Below are positions 52,147 to 60,815 of a stretch of 64,000 bases of DNA, in pieces. This DNA is from Bacillota bacterium (lineage in GTDB: Bacteria > Bacillota > Clostridia > Clostridiales > Clostridiaceae): positions 1 through 64,000 of the forward strand of contig JAEXLD010000041.1 of the NCBI GenBank assembly GCA_023445445.1. The letters are read 5' to 3'. A program made the translations under genes and the position numbers. Position 1 is the first letter of the stretch, and each line of letters begins with the position of its first letter. The notes under the pieces are model-generated. The model was not told where the DNA came from. It saw only the letters and a program-made list of their open reading frames with translations, and made no database searches.

Positions 52147-52995
52147 ATGAATAAAGTAATTTTAGCTGAAAATGCTGGTTTTTGTTTTGGAGTACAAAGA
52201 GCTGTTGAAGAAGCTCTAAAGGTTAAAAAACAATACAATAAAAAGATTTATACATTAGGCCCATTAATACATAATAATGATGTTGTTATGTATTTAGAAG
52301 AAAATGACATTTATGCCATTGACTATAATGACATTGACAAATTAAATGAAGGTGATGTAATAGTAATTAGGTCTCATGGAGTCTCTAAAGAAGTTACTGA
52401 AAACCTTGAAAAAAGAGGATTAGAAGTTGTAAATGCAACATGTCCCTATGTAACTAATATACACAAGAAAGTTAATAAGTACTCAGATCTTGGATATAAT
52501 ATAGTAATACTTGGTGATGAAAAACATCCAGAAATTATAGGAATTAATGGATGGTGTAATAATAGTGCTATCATCACTAAAGATGGTACTTTTAATGATA
52601 AATTACCAAAGAAAATATGCGTTGTATCTCAAACCACAGAAAAAGAAGAAACATGGAAAAACACAGTAAGTAATTTATCTTCTAACACTAAGGAGTTATT
52701 AGCATTCAACACTATTTGTTCTGCTACAGAAGTAAGACAAAAAAGTGCTAATGAATTATCTAGAGATGTGGATACTATGATTGTAATTGGAGGTAGAAAT
52801 AGCTCTAATACATCTAAGCTTTATCAAATATCAAAGGCAAATTGCCCTAATACAATTCATATTGAAAATTCAAAAGAACTTACAAATGAATTTATTGAAG
52901 CAAATAGAGATAAAAAAGTTGGGATTACTGCAGGTGCATCTACTCCTGACTGGATAATAAAAGAAGTAATTGATATTATGGAGGGAAATAACTAA
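52147..52995 (+). CDS. ispH: 4-hydroxy-3-methylbut-2-enyl diphosphate reductase
   Basis: 282-residue Fe-S enzyme, last step of the MEP isoprenoid pathway. Three cluster Cys: GFCFGVQRA, NATCPYVTNIHKK and ICSATEVRQKS. Family motifs GPLIHNNDVV and TAGASTPDWIIKEV. Co-transcribed with cmk and directly abutting the S1-domain gene (stop TAA then ATG), a close arrangement seen in clostridia, some of which fuse the two genes. Confidence 0.95.
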   Translation: MNKVILAENAGFCFGVQRAVEEALKVKKQYNKKIYTLGPLIHNNDVVMYLEENDIYAIDYNDIDKLNEGDVIVIRSHGVSKEVTENLEKRGLEVVNATCPYVTNIHKKVNKYSDLGYNIVILGDEKHPEIIGINGWCNNSAIITKDGTFNDKLPKKICVVSQTTEKEETWKNTVSNLSSNTKELLAFNTICSATEVRQKSANELSRDVDTMIVIGGRNSSNTSKLYQISKANCPNTIHIENSKELTNEFIEANRDKKVGITAGASTPDWIIKEVIDIMEGNN

Positions 52996-54054
52996 ATGGA
53001 AGATCAATTAAAGCTAATGGAAGAAATGGATAGAAGATTTAGAATCGGTGATGAAATTAAAGGTGAAATTTTATCATTAGGTAGAGATGAAATAACTATT
53101 TCTTTAGTTGGATACAAATCTGATGGAGTAATACCTTTTAAAGAGTTAACATCTGAAGAAAATTTAGAATCATACCTTGAAAAATTAAATGTAGGAGATG
53201 AAATAACTGCTAAAGTTATAAAATTAAAAAATGAAGATGGAAATGTAGTACTTTCAAGATTAGAATATGAAAAGAAGGAAACATTAAAGGATTTAGAAAA
53301 TAAGTTTAACAACAAAGAAACCTTTAAAATTAAAATTAAAGATGCTATAGAAAAAGGATTAATAGGTTACTATGATGGAGTAAGAATTTTTGTTCCTTCC
53401 TCTCAAGTAGATATTAGATTTTCTAATGATAGAAGCAATTTAGTAGGTACAGAGTTAGAAGTTAGATTAATAGACTTTGCACTAGGAAATCCATTAAAGA
53501 TAGTTGCTTCAAGAAGAGTGATTCTTGAAGAAGCTAAAAAAGTTGTAGAAGATGCTGCTTGGGAAAATATTAAAGTTGGTGAAGTAGTTAAGGCAGAAAT
53601 CAAGAGATTTACTAACTTTGGAGCATTTGCTGATATAAATGGAGTTGATGGATTAATTCATTTATCTCAAATATCATGGAATCATGTTAAATCAGCTGAA
53701 AGCGTACTTAAAAAGGGTGAAATAGTTGATGTGAAAATTATTGAAGCTGATAGAGAAAGTAATAGAATTTCTTTAAGTATTAAAGCTTTAACGCCTGAAC
53801 CATGGAGCAATATTGAAGAAAAGTATCCAGAAGGGTCTGCAGTATTAGGAAAAGTTGTAAGAATTAGCGACTTTGGTGCTTTTGTTGAATTAGAACCAGG
53901 AGTAGATGGTTTAGTTCATATATCTAAGATAAGTAATGAAAGAATAAATAATCCTGCTGATGTATTAAATATTGGTGATGAAGTAAAAGCCATAATTCTT
54001 TCAGTTGATGCAGAAAATAAAAAAATTGCTCTTAGTATAAGAGACGCTAAATAA
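52996..54054 (+). CDS. S1 RNA-binding domain protein (ribosomal S1 homolog)
   Basis: 352 residues with four S1 motifs, at about 15-82, 100-167, 187-255 and 272-342. The third and fourth are the best (EVVKAEIKRFTNFGAFADINGVDGLIHLSQISW and VLGKVVRISDFGAFVELEPGVDGLVHISKIS). Firmicute versions are shorter than the six-domain E. coli S1. Its start is directly after the ispH stop. It probably aids translation of structured mRNAs. A terminator follows at 54058. Confidence 0.92.
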   Translation: MEDQLKLMEEMDRRFRIGDEIKGEILSLGRDEITISLVGYKSDGVIPFKELTSEENLESYLEKLNVGDEITAKVIKLKNEDGNVVLSRLEYEKKETLKDLENKFNNKETFKIKIKDAIEKGLIGYYDGVRIFVPSSQVDIRFSNDRSNLVGTELEVRLIDFALGNPLKIVASRRVILEEAKKVVEDAAWENIKVGEVVKAEIKRFTNFGAFADINGVDGLIHLSQISWNHVKSAESVLKKGEIVDVKIIEADRESNRISLSIKALTPEPWSNIEEKYPEGSAVLGKVVRISDFGAFVELEPGVDGLVHISKISNERINNPADVLNIGDEVKAIILSVDAENKKIALSIRDAK

Positions 54055-54057
54055 TAT

Positions 54058-54098
54058 AAATAGGTCACATATAATTTTATATGCTGACCTATTTTTTA
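54058..54098 (+). terminator. Terminator of the cmk-ispH-S1 operon
   Basis: AAATAGGTCA (54058-54067) pairs with TGACCTATTT (54085-54094), with an inner CATATA/TATATG stem, followed by T run. Confidence 0.85.
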
Positions 54099-54170
54099 TT
54101 TTTGTTAATAATATTGACCAAAGTATCTAATTAGAAATATACTTATTATAAAGTGATTAAAAGGGGTTAT

Positions 54171-55085
54171 ATGGTAATGTTGGAAAGATTGTCTTTAAAT
54201 AATATGAGTATATTAAAGGAGCTTTATAATAAAAACTTTGGAGAAGTTAGTTATAACAAAGATTTTTTTAGATGCTATGAAGATCAGAATTTTTTAATTA
54301 AATATATTTATAGGAAATTTATACGCCTTATAAAGGTAAATGATAATTATATAGGCTATATATGGTATGAAGGTGGATATGGACAGTATATTAAGGTATG
54401 GGCATTATATATAGATGATGATTTCAAAGATTTAATTAATCATTCAACCTTATCTTATTTTAATAAAAATATTCTTTCCTATGAAGAAATTGATTCACTA
54501 AGAACAAATATCTTATTAGATAAATTAGGATTTATTAAAGAAAATTACACTTTATTATTGAAAATGAATATTACTAATTATAACTCAAAGATATTACAAT
54601 TAGAAAGTGAAAATGAAACTAGTCTTAAGAATAACATGAATAGCCATAAATATACTGATGTTTCCATTAGAAATTTAGATTCTGGTAGAGATGAAATTTT
54701 GCGCTGTAATATACAAAATGATATTTTTGCTCAATTAGACAGAAAACCTCTAAATATAGATGATATTTATGCAGATATGACTCAAGATTATTTTATACAA
54801 GATCTTTGCTTTTTAGGAATGTTTAATAATGATTATATAGGATATGGGCAGATAATATTTAATAGAAATATGTATACCATTGTTAACTTTGGTATAGTAT
54901 CAAAATATAGGGGCAAAGGCTTAAGTAAGATATTTTTAAGTAAAATAGTTAATGCAGCCAAAAACTATGGCATAGAGGAATTATTTATACGAGTAGATTT
55001 AGCTAACTTGAAAGCAATAAATTTATATAAATGGATAGGATTTAAAGAAGTTAATAAGATTCTTGTTTGGGAAAGAAAAGTTTAA
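54171..55085 (+). CDS. GNAT family N-acetyltransferase
   Basis: About 304 residues from ATG 54171; AAGGGG lies at 54161-54166, so ATG 54177 (better spacing) is as likely. The C-terminal half has a clear GNAT acetyl-CoA loop (GIVSKYRGKGLSKIFLSKIVNAA) followed by IRVDLANLKAINLYKWIGFKEV. The N-terminal half looks like a diverged second GNAT-like domain (YIGYIWYEGG… IDSLRTNILLDKLGFIKEN). Substrate unknown. It lies between the S1 and miaB genes. Confidence 0.75.
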   Translation: MVMLERLSLNNMSILKELYNKNFGEVSYNKDFFRCYEDQNFLIKYIYRKFIRLIKVNDNYIGYIWYEGGYGQYIKVWALYIDDDFKDLINHSTLSYFNKNILSYEEIDSLRTNILLDKLGFIKENYTLLLKMNITNYNSKILQLESENETSLKNNMNSHKYTDVSIRNLDSGRDEILRCNIQNDIFAQLDRKPLNIDDIYADMTQDYFIQDLCFLGMFNNDYIGYGQIIFNRNMYTIVNFGIVSKYRGKGLSKIFLSKIVNAAKNYGIEELFIRVDLANLKAINLYKWIGFKEVNKILVWERKV

Positions 55086-55188
55086 AAAATGTAAACTATT
55101 ATCAAATTTTATTAAAGCTATTTAAAAAAACAAGTATTTTTATTATAATGTTACTGGAGAAAATATAATTCTATAAAGGAGAATACTT

Positions 55189-56523
55189 ATGAAGGAAGAT
55201 ATAAAGGATTTAAAGTATTATATTGAGACATGGGGATGTCAAATGAATGAGGAAGATTCTGAAAAGTTATCTGGAATGCTTAAAAGCATAGGTTATAGCA
55301 AGACAGATAATTTAAAGGAAGCTGGAATTATTATATATAATACTTGTTGTGTTAGAGAAAATGCAGAAAATAAGGTATTTGGTAACTTAGGTGAATTAAA
55401 ACACTTGAAAAAAGAAAATCCTGATTTAATAATTGCTATTTGTGGTTGCATGATGCAACAAGAAGGAATGGCAGATAAGATTTTAAAGAAATTTTCTCAT
55501 GTTAACATAATATTCGGTACACATAATGCTTACAAGTTCCCTGAATATTTAAATAGAGTGAAAACTGAAGGTGTTCAAGTTAGAGAAATATTTAATAAAG
55601 AGGAAGAAATTATAGAAGGAGTACCTATTGATAGAGAAAGTTCTGTTAAAGCTTTTGTAACTATAATGTATGGATGTAATAATTTCTGTACATATTGTAT
55701 AGTTCCTTATGTTAGAGGTAGAGAAAGAAGTAGAAAGTCAGAAGATATTATAAATGAAATTAAAGATTTAGTATCAAAAGGTTATAAAGAAATAACACTT
55801 TTAGGACAAAATGTTAATTCTTATGGTAAAGGCCTTGAAGAAGATATAGATTTTGCTAAACTTTTAAGAAAAATAAATGAAATAGATGGTTTAGAAAGAG
55901 TTAGATTTATGTCACCACATCCAAAGGATTTGACTAAAGATGTAATATTAGCTATAAAAGAATGCGATAAATTATGTGAACAAATACATTTACCTGTTCA
56001 AAGTGGATCAAGTAGAATTCTTAAGAAAATGAATAGAAATTATACTAAGGAAGCTTATTTAGAATTAGTTGACTTAATTAAGAAAGAAATACCAGATGTT
56101 TCTATAACAACTGATATAATTGTAGGTTTCCCTGGAGAAACTGAAGAAGATTTCTTAGATACTTTAGATTTAGTAAATAAAGTTCAATATGATTCAGCCT
56201 TCACCTTTATTTATTCTAGAAGAAATAATACACCAGCTGATATGATGTTAAACCAAGTTAAAGATGAAGATAAGCATCATAGATTTGATAGATTAGTAAA
56301 GGCTGTTAATGAAAGTGTTATAAGTAAAAATAAAGCATTTGAAAATAAGATAGTAGAAGTATTAGTTGAAGGTCCAAGCAAAAATGACGAAAGTAAATTT
56401 ACTGGAAGAACAAGAAACGGAAAATTAGTTAACTTCTCCGGTGAAAATGTTAATATTGGCGACTTAGTAAATGTAAAAATACTTAGAGCTCAACCTTTCT
56501 CATTAATAGGAGAGATTGTATAA
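55189..56523 (+). CDS. miaB: tRNA-2-methylthio-N6-dimethylallyladenosine synthase MiaB
   Basis: 444-residue radical-SAM methylthiotransferase. N-terminal UPF0004 cluster Cys in ETWGCQMNE, NTCCVREN and CGCMMQQEG; radical SAM motif CNNFCTYC with VPYVRGRERSR; and a C-terminal TRAM domain (KIVEVLVEGPSKNDES…GRTRNGKLVNFSGE). It adds the ms2 group to i6A37 of tRNA. AAAGGAG precedes ATG. Confidence 0.96.
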   Translation: MKEDIKDLKYYIETWGCQMNEEDSEKLSGMLKSIGYSKTDNLKEAGIIIYNTCCVRENAENKVFGNLGELKHLKKENPDLIIAICGCMMQQEGMADKILKKFSHVNIIFGTHNAYKFPEYLNRVKTEGVQVREIFNKEEEIIEGVPIDRESSVKAFVTIMYGCNNFCTYCIVPYVRGRERSRKSEDIINEIKDLVSKGYKEITLLGQNVNSYGKGLEEDIDFAKLLRKINEIDGLERVRFMSPHPKDLTKDVILAIKECDKLCEQIHLPVQSGSSRILKKMNRNYTKEAYLELVDLIKKEIPDVSITTDIIVGFPGETEEDFLDTLDLVNKVQYDSAFTFIYSRRNNTPADMMLNQVKDEDKHHRFDRLVKAVNESVISKNKAFENKIVEVLVEGPSKNDESKFTGRTRNGKLVNFSGENVNIGDLVNVKILRAQPFSLIGEIV

Positions 56524-56573
56524 TAAATTTAAAATACATAATAAATTTATTTGAATTTTCAGTATAAAATCTA

Positions 56574-56602
56574 TTGAAAAATTATAATTTTATTATTATA
56601 AT
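56574..56602 (+). promoter_or_regulatory. Promoter of the T-box operon
   Basis: TTGAAA (56574-56579), 17-base spacer, TATAAT (56597-56602). It lies 30 bases before the T-box stem I. Confidence 0.7.
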
Positions 56603-56633
56603 ATTAAAAAAGTAATATTTAAAAGATAATGAT

Positions 56634-56892
56634 AAGGAATAGTAGTTTAACTAAACATTAAAGAGAGCTAAAGTTAGGTGAGAGTTTAGTATGGTATGTT
56701 AAATAAAGCAGCCTTTGAATCTCGTATTGAAAAATAAGAATATATTTCTTAATTAGATATTGACGGCTTTCTCCCGTTATAGAGAATTGAATATAAATAT
56801 ATTCATAATGAGTGAGTAAATATTACTTATTAGGGTGGTACCGCGGAAGCAATGTCCTTCGTCCCTTTTTTTGGGGATGGAGGACTTTTTTT
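56634..56892 (+). promoter_or_regulatory. T-box riboswitch, specifier probably GCA (Ala)
   Basis: Stem I begins AAGGAATAGTA (loop E half AGTA), with AGAGAGCTAAAGTTAGGTG in the distal part. The T-box sequence AGGGTGGTACCGCGG is at 56832-56846. A terminator, GTCCTTCGTCCC with GGGATGGAGGAC followed by TTTTTTT, ends at about 56891. Pairing AAGG (56634-56637) with CCTT (56712-56715) places GCA (56708-56710) as specifier, read as Ala. AGC (Ser), one base earlier, cannot be excluded because the flanking bases deviate from the usual GAAxNNNA. It controls the regulator-aminotransferase pair. Confidence 0.92.
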
Positions 56893-56913
56893 ATTTTTAG
56901 GGAGGGATATAAA

Positions 56914-57396
56914 ATGGATGAGATATTAGAAGTATTAGAAAAAAATAGTAGGTTCAAAGATGAAGAAATAGCTACTATGACTGGGAAAACTGTTGAAGAG
57001 GTTAGAGAGGCAATAAGAGATTATGAAGAAAAAAATATTATTGCAGGTTATACAACTCTTATAAATTGGGAAAATACAGGCACAGAAACTGTAACTGCAT
57101 TAATAGAAGTGAAAATCACACCTCAAAGAGGAGTTGGCTTTGATAAGGTAGCAGAAAGAATATATAAATTTAATGAAGTGAAAGCTTGTTATTTAATGTC
57201 CTCTGGAGGTTTTGATTTAACAGTTATAGTTGAAGGCAAAACTATGAAGGAAGTTGCACTATTTGTATCTGAAAAACTTGCAATACAAGAATGCGTAACA
57301 GGCACAGCAACTCACTTTGTACTAAAAAAATACAAAGATCATGGAAGAGTATTTAAAGAAAAGAAAACTGAAAATAGGGAGGCTATATTTATATGA
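56914..57396 (+). CDS. Lrp/AsnC family transcriptional regulator
   Basis: 160 residues from ATG 56914 (GGGAGGG upstream); an in-frame start at 56812 lies in the T-box and is rejected. N-terminal winged helix (ILEVLEKNSRFKDEEIATMTGKTVEEVREAIRDYEEKNIIAGYTTLIN) and C-terminal RAM effector domain (ALIEVKITPQRGVGFDKVAERI…VIVEGKTMKEVALFVSEKL). The gene overlaps the aminotransferase by 4 bases (ATGA), so it likely controls that enzyme or amino-acid metabolism more broadly. Confidence 0.9.
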   Translation: MDEILEVLEKNSRFKDEEIATMTGKTVEEVREAIRDYEEKNIIAGYTTLINWENTGTETVTALIEVKITPQRGVGFDKVAERIYKFNEVKACYLMSSGGFDLTVIVEGKTMKEVALFVSEKLAIQECVTGTATHFVLKKYKDHGRVFKEKKTENREAIFI

Positions 57397-58562
57397 TTTT
57401 AGAAGAAATGATATTAGATAATGTTAGAAATATGCCTCCTTCAGGTATTAGAAAATACTTTGACTTAATTAATGAAATGGAGGATGTTATATCTCTTGGG
57501 GTTGGTGAACCAGACTTTGTTACACCATGGAATGTTATTGAAGCTGGTATTTACTCTCTAGAAAAAGGAGAAACTCACTACTCTTCAAATGCAGGATTTA
57601 TAGAACTAAGAAAAGAAATTTCAAATTATTTAAATAGAAGGTTTAATTTAAGTTATAATCCTGATGATGAGATATTAGTAACTGTAGGTGGAAGTGAAGG
57701 CATAGATCTTGCTTTAAGGGCTCTTGTTGGTGCTGGTGATGAAGTTATTATACCAGAGCCAAGTTTTGTAGCATATAAAGGGTGTGCAACATTCTGTGGT
57801 GCAACTCCTGTAACTATTAATTTAAGACAAGAGGACGAATTTAAACTTACAGCAGATTTACTTGAAAAAGCTATAACCCCAAAAACTAAAGTAGTTATTA
57901 TACCTTTTCCTAATAATCCAACAGGTGCCATTATGACTAAAGAAGAACTTAAAGAAATTGTAGATGTGTTAAAGGATAAAGATATTATAATTCTTTCAGA
58001 TGAAATATATGCTGAATTATCTTATGACAAAGATCATTATTCCATTGCTAGCTTTCAGGAAGTAAAAGATAAAACATTAGTTATTAATGGTTTTTCTAAA
58101 GCTTATGCAATGACAGGTTGGCGTTTAGGTTATGTATGTGGCCATCCTGTTTTAATTGATGCATTGAAGAAAATACATCAATACGCTATAATGTGTTCTC
58201 CTACAACAGCTCAATTTGCTGCAATAGAAGCTCTTAAACATGGTGATGATAGTGTCAAAGAAATGGCTAGAGAGTATAACAGAAGAAGAAGAATTTTAGT
58301 TGAAGGTTTTAGGAATATGGGATTAGAATGCTTTGAGCCTTTAGGTGCTTTATATGTATTTCCTTGTATAAAATCTACCGGGCTAACCTCTGATGAATTT
58401 TGTGAAAGATTATTATTAGAAGAAAATGTACTAGCTGTTCCTGGAAATGCCTTTGGAGAATGTGGTGAAGGTTTTATAAGGGCGTGTTATGCCTCTTCTA
58501 CTGAAGATTTAATTGAAGCTGTGAAAAGAATAAAAAGATTTGTTAATAAACTAAATATATAA
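57393..58562 (+). CDS. Class I/II PLP aminotransferase
   Basis: 389 residues. PLP-binding Lys236 in SFSKAYAMTGWRLGY; SRxxNxG-type VGEPDFVTPWNV near the start, and PFPNNPTGAIM and LSDEIYAEL. It looks like the MetC/PatA or alanine/aspartate aminotransferase fold; the T-box (likely Ala) and the Lrp regulator suggest alanine or another neutral amino acid as product. It shares the last 4 bases of the regulator gene as start. No terminator of note behind it. Confidence 0.88.
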   Translation: MILEEMILDNVRNMPPSGIRKYFDLINEMEDVISLGVGEPDFVTPWNVIEAGIYSLEKGETHYSSNAGFIELRKEISNYLNRRFNLSYNPDDEILVTVGGSEGIDLALRALVGAGDEVIIPEPSFVAYKGCATFCGATPVTINLRQEDEFKLTADLLEKAITPKTKVVIIPFPNNPTGAIMTKEELKEIVDVLKDKDIIILSDEIYAELSYDKDHYSIASFQEVKDKTLVINGFSKAYAMTGWRLGYVCGHPVLIDALKKIHQYAIMCSPTTAQFAAIEALKHGDDSVKEMAREYNRRRRILVEGFRNMGLECFEPLGALYVFPCIKSTGLTSDEFCERLLLEENVLAVPGNAFGECGEGFIRACYASSTEDLIEAVKRIKRFVNKLNI

Positions 58563-58647
58563 ATTATTAGATTTTTAAATATACTATGGTATTGGTAACG
58601 TTTTATTATAATATCAAAAATTTTTCAATAAATTTGTTAAAAAACTG

Positions 58648-58676
58648 TTGCAATTCTGACAATTCAATAATATAAT
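58648..58676 (+). promoter_or_regulatory. glnA promoter
   Basis: TTGCAA (58648-58653), 17-base spacer, TATAAT (58671-58676). The RNA would begin near 58683, leaving only the two hairpins described next before glnA. Confidence 0.7.
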
Positions 58677-58691
58677 TATAAAAAGTGAGTT

Positions 58692-58739
58692 TTGAACAAA
58701 GGCGTTCAATAGATGGGTTTCTATTGTACGCTTTTTTTT
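58692..58739 (+). promoter_or_regulatory. glnA leader: ANTAR-type tandem hairpins overlapping a terminator
   Basis: P1 is TTGAAC (58692-58697), hexaloop AAAGGC with A1 and G4, GTTCAA (58704-58709). P2 is TAGA/TCTA or longer CAATAGA/TCTATTG around hexaloop TGGGTT (58714-58719), with G4 but U at position 1. The terminator GCGTTCAATAGA (58702-58713) / TCTATTGTACGC (58720-58731) plus eight T uses the 3' arm of P1, so P1 and the terminator exclude each other. ANTAR proteins bind paired A1/G4 hexaloops and cause antitermination; an ANTAR gene lies just downstream at 60121. Confidence 0.7.
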
Positions 58740-58763
58740 ATAAATAAAAAGGGGGAAGTCATT

Positions 58764-60095
58764 ATGTCAAAATACTCAAGAAACGATATTATTCAATTAG
58801 TAAAGGAAAATGGGGTTAAATTTATTAGGTTACAATTTACTGATATATTTGGATCCTTAAAAAATGTAGCAATTACGGACAAGCAATTAGAAAAGGCACT
58901 GGATAATCAAATTATGTTTGATGGTTCATCAATATCAGGTTTTGTTAGAATAGAAGAATCTGATATGTACCTAAGACCTAACTTAGATAGCTTTGTGATT
59001 TTTCCATGGAGACCACAACAAGGTAAGGTTGCTAGATTAATATGTGATATATATAGACCTGAAGGAGATCCATTTGAAGGAGATCCTAGAAATATCTTAA
59101 AGAGAGTTTTAAAGGAAGCTGAAGATTTAGGATATTCAATGAATGTAGGCCCTGAATGTGAATTCTTCTTACTAAACACTGATGAAAGTGGTAAACCTGT
59201 ATTAAAGACTCAAGATAACGCAGGATATTTTGATTTAAGTCCATTAGATGCAGGAGAAAATGTTAGAAGAGATATAGCTTTAGTATTAGAAGATATGGGC
59301 TTTGAAATAGAAGCTTCACATCATGAGGTTGCAGAAGGTCAAAATGAAATAGATTTTAAATATGAAGATGCATTAACTACAGCTGATAATATAATGACAT
59401 TTAAGCTAGTTGTGAAATCAATAGCTCAAAGACATGGTGTTTATGCAACATTTATGCCAAAGCCTTTCTTTGGTATAAACGGTTCTGGAATGCATGTTAA
59501 TATGTCATTAAATAAAGATGGTAAAAATGCATTTGTTGATGAAAATGATAAATTAGGATTAAGTTCTACTGCTTATAGTTTTATAGCTGGATTAGTAAAG
59601 CATATTAAAGGAATATCTGCTATAACAAATCCTCTTGTTAATTCTTATAAGAGATTAGTTCCAGGATATGAAGCTCCAGTATATATAGCATGGTCAGCAA
59701 AAAATAGAAGTCCACTTATAAGAGTTCCAGCTTCAAGAGGAAATGGTACAAGAATTGAGCTTAGATGTCCAGATCCAAGTTCAAACCCATATTTAGTTTT
59801 AGCTTGTCTCTTAGCTGCTGGTCTTGATGGAATTAAAAATAACTTAGTTCCACCTGAAAGTGTTGAAAAGAATATCTTCAAAATGACTTTAGAGGAAAGA
59901 GGTCTAGAAGGAATAGATAGTCTTCCAGGTAGCTTAGAAGAAGCAATAAAATATATGGAAGAAAGTGAATTAGTAAGGAACACTTTAGGGAATCACACAT
60001 TTAATAATTATATAAAAGCAAAGAAAGCAGAATGGGATGATTATAGAAGTAAGGTTCATGCTTGGGAAATTGAAAATTATTTAAATCAATACTAA
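58764..60095 (+). CDS. glnA: Glutamine synthetase type I
   Basis: 443 residues from ATG 58764 (GGGGGA upstream; an in-frame start at 58713 lies in the leader terminator and is rejected). MFDGSSISGF, GPECEFFLL, HHEVAEGQNEIDF (metal and substrate), KPFFGINGSGMHVNMSL and RVPASRGNGTRIELRCPDPSSNPYL complete the GS-I active site. The adenylylation Tyr region is not of the enteric kind. Synthesises Gln from Glu and ammonia. First of the glnA-ANTAR-gltB cluster. Confidence 0.96.
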   Translation: MSKYSRNDIIQLVKENGVKFIRLQFTDIFGSLKNVAITDKQLEKALDNQIMFDGSSISGFVRIEESDMYLRPNLDSFVIFPWRPQQGKVARLICDIYRPEGDPFEGDPRNILKRVLKEAEDLGYSMNVGPECEFFLLNTDESGKPVLKTQDNAGYFDLSPLDAGENVRRDIALVLEDMGFEIEASHHEVAEGQNEIDFKYEDALTTADNIMTFKLVVKSIAQRHGVYATFMPKPFFGINGSGMHVNMSLNKDGKNAFVDENDKLGLSSTAYSFIAGLVKHIKGISAITNPLVNSYKRLVPGYEAPVYIAWSAKNRSPLIRVPASRGNGTRIELRCPDPSSNPYLVLACLLAAGLDGIKNNLVPPESVEKNIFKMTLEERGLEGIDSLPGSLEEAIKYMEESELVRNTLGNHTFNNYIKAKKAEWDDYRSKVHAWEIENYLNQY

Positions 60096-60120
60096 TTTTA
60101 CTTGTAAGGGAGCAATGTAA

Positions 60121-60666
60121 ATGACAATAGATGTAATAATTGCACTAAATAACGAAGAAACTTCTCAAAAGATAAAAAATATCCTAGTAGGAAATGGATT
60201 TAATGTTATATCTGTGTGTAAATATGGCAATGAACTTATAAGAAGCATTAAGCAATTGTCTCCATCTATAGTCATTAGTGGGTATAAGTTCAATGATATG
60301 AATTTACTTGATATTTATGAAAGCACTGGAGATGATTGTAGCTTTCTTGCTATTGTGAATGAACCTTATAAATCAATTATACAAGAAGAAACTGATATTA
60401 TTTGTATATCGAGTCCAATAAATACTATGTTATTAGTAAATACCTTAGATATTATATATCAAAGTGAAAGAAAGATAAAAAAATTAAAGAATAAGGTTAA
60501 TAATCTAGAAGTAAAAATTAATGATAGAATAATTATTGAAAAAGCAAAAGGTATACTTATGGATCAAAAAGGAATAAGTGAACAAGAAGCTTATAGATTT
60601 ATTCAAAAAAATAGTATGGATGCTGGATTAAAGATGGCGGAGTATGCAAAAGAAATTATATCATAA
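60121..60666 (+). CDS. ANTAR-domain RNA-binding antiterminator
   Basis: 181 residues. The N-terminal 120 residues have a receiver-like fold (DVIIALNNEETSQKIKNILVGNGFNVISVC; SPSIVISGYKFNDMNLL) without the canonical phospho-acceptor Asp in a clear position, followed by a coiled linker. The C-terminal ANTAR domain reads RIIIEKAKGILMDQKGISEQEAYRFIQKNSM. It follows glnA by 25 bases and precedes glutamate synthase, so it likely promotes readthrough of the glnA leader terminator when nitrogen is limiting. Confidence 0.9.
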   Translation: MTIDVIIALNNEETSQKIKNILVGNGFNVISVCKYGNELIRSIKQLSPSIVISGYKFNDMNLLDIYESTGDDCSFLAIVNEPYKSIIQEETDIICISSPINTMLLVNTLDIIYQSERKIKKLKNKVNNLEVKINDRIIIEKAKGILMDQKGISEQEAYRFIQKNSMDAGLKMAEYAKEIIS

Positions 60667-60717
60667 TAAATAATAAGTTTTAAACTGTAGCAATTAATTA
60701 TAATTATAGGGATTAAT

Positions 60718-60768
60718 AAATAGAATTATTGAAGTTGTAAGAAAAGGTACTTCAATAATTCTATTTTA
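60718..60768 (+). terminator. Terminator/attenuator before gltB
   Basis: AAATAGAATTATTGAAGT (60718-60735) pairs perfectly with 60749-60766 around a 13-base loop, followed by TTTTA. It separates the glnA-ANTAR transcript from glutamate synthase. Confidence 0.75.
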
Positions 60769-60815
60769 GCACATATAAATATATAATAAATTATTCTAAC
60801 GAGGGGATGATAGTT

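Noticed and set aside
58588..58603. Possible cre site (CcpA) TTGGTAACGTTTTAT before glnA
   Set aside because: It differs at two conserved positions from the consensus and lies upstream of a well-placed promoter.
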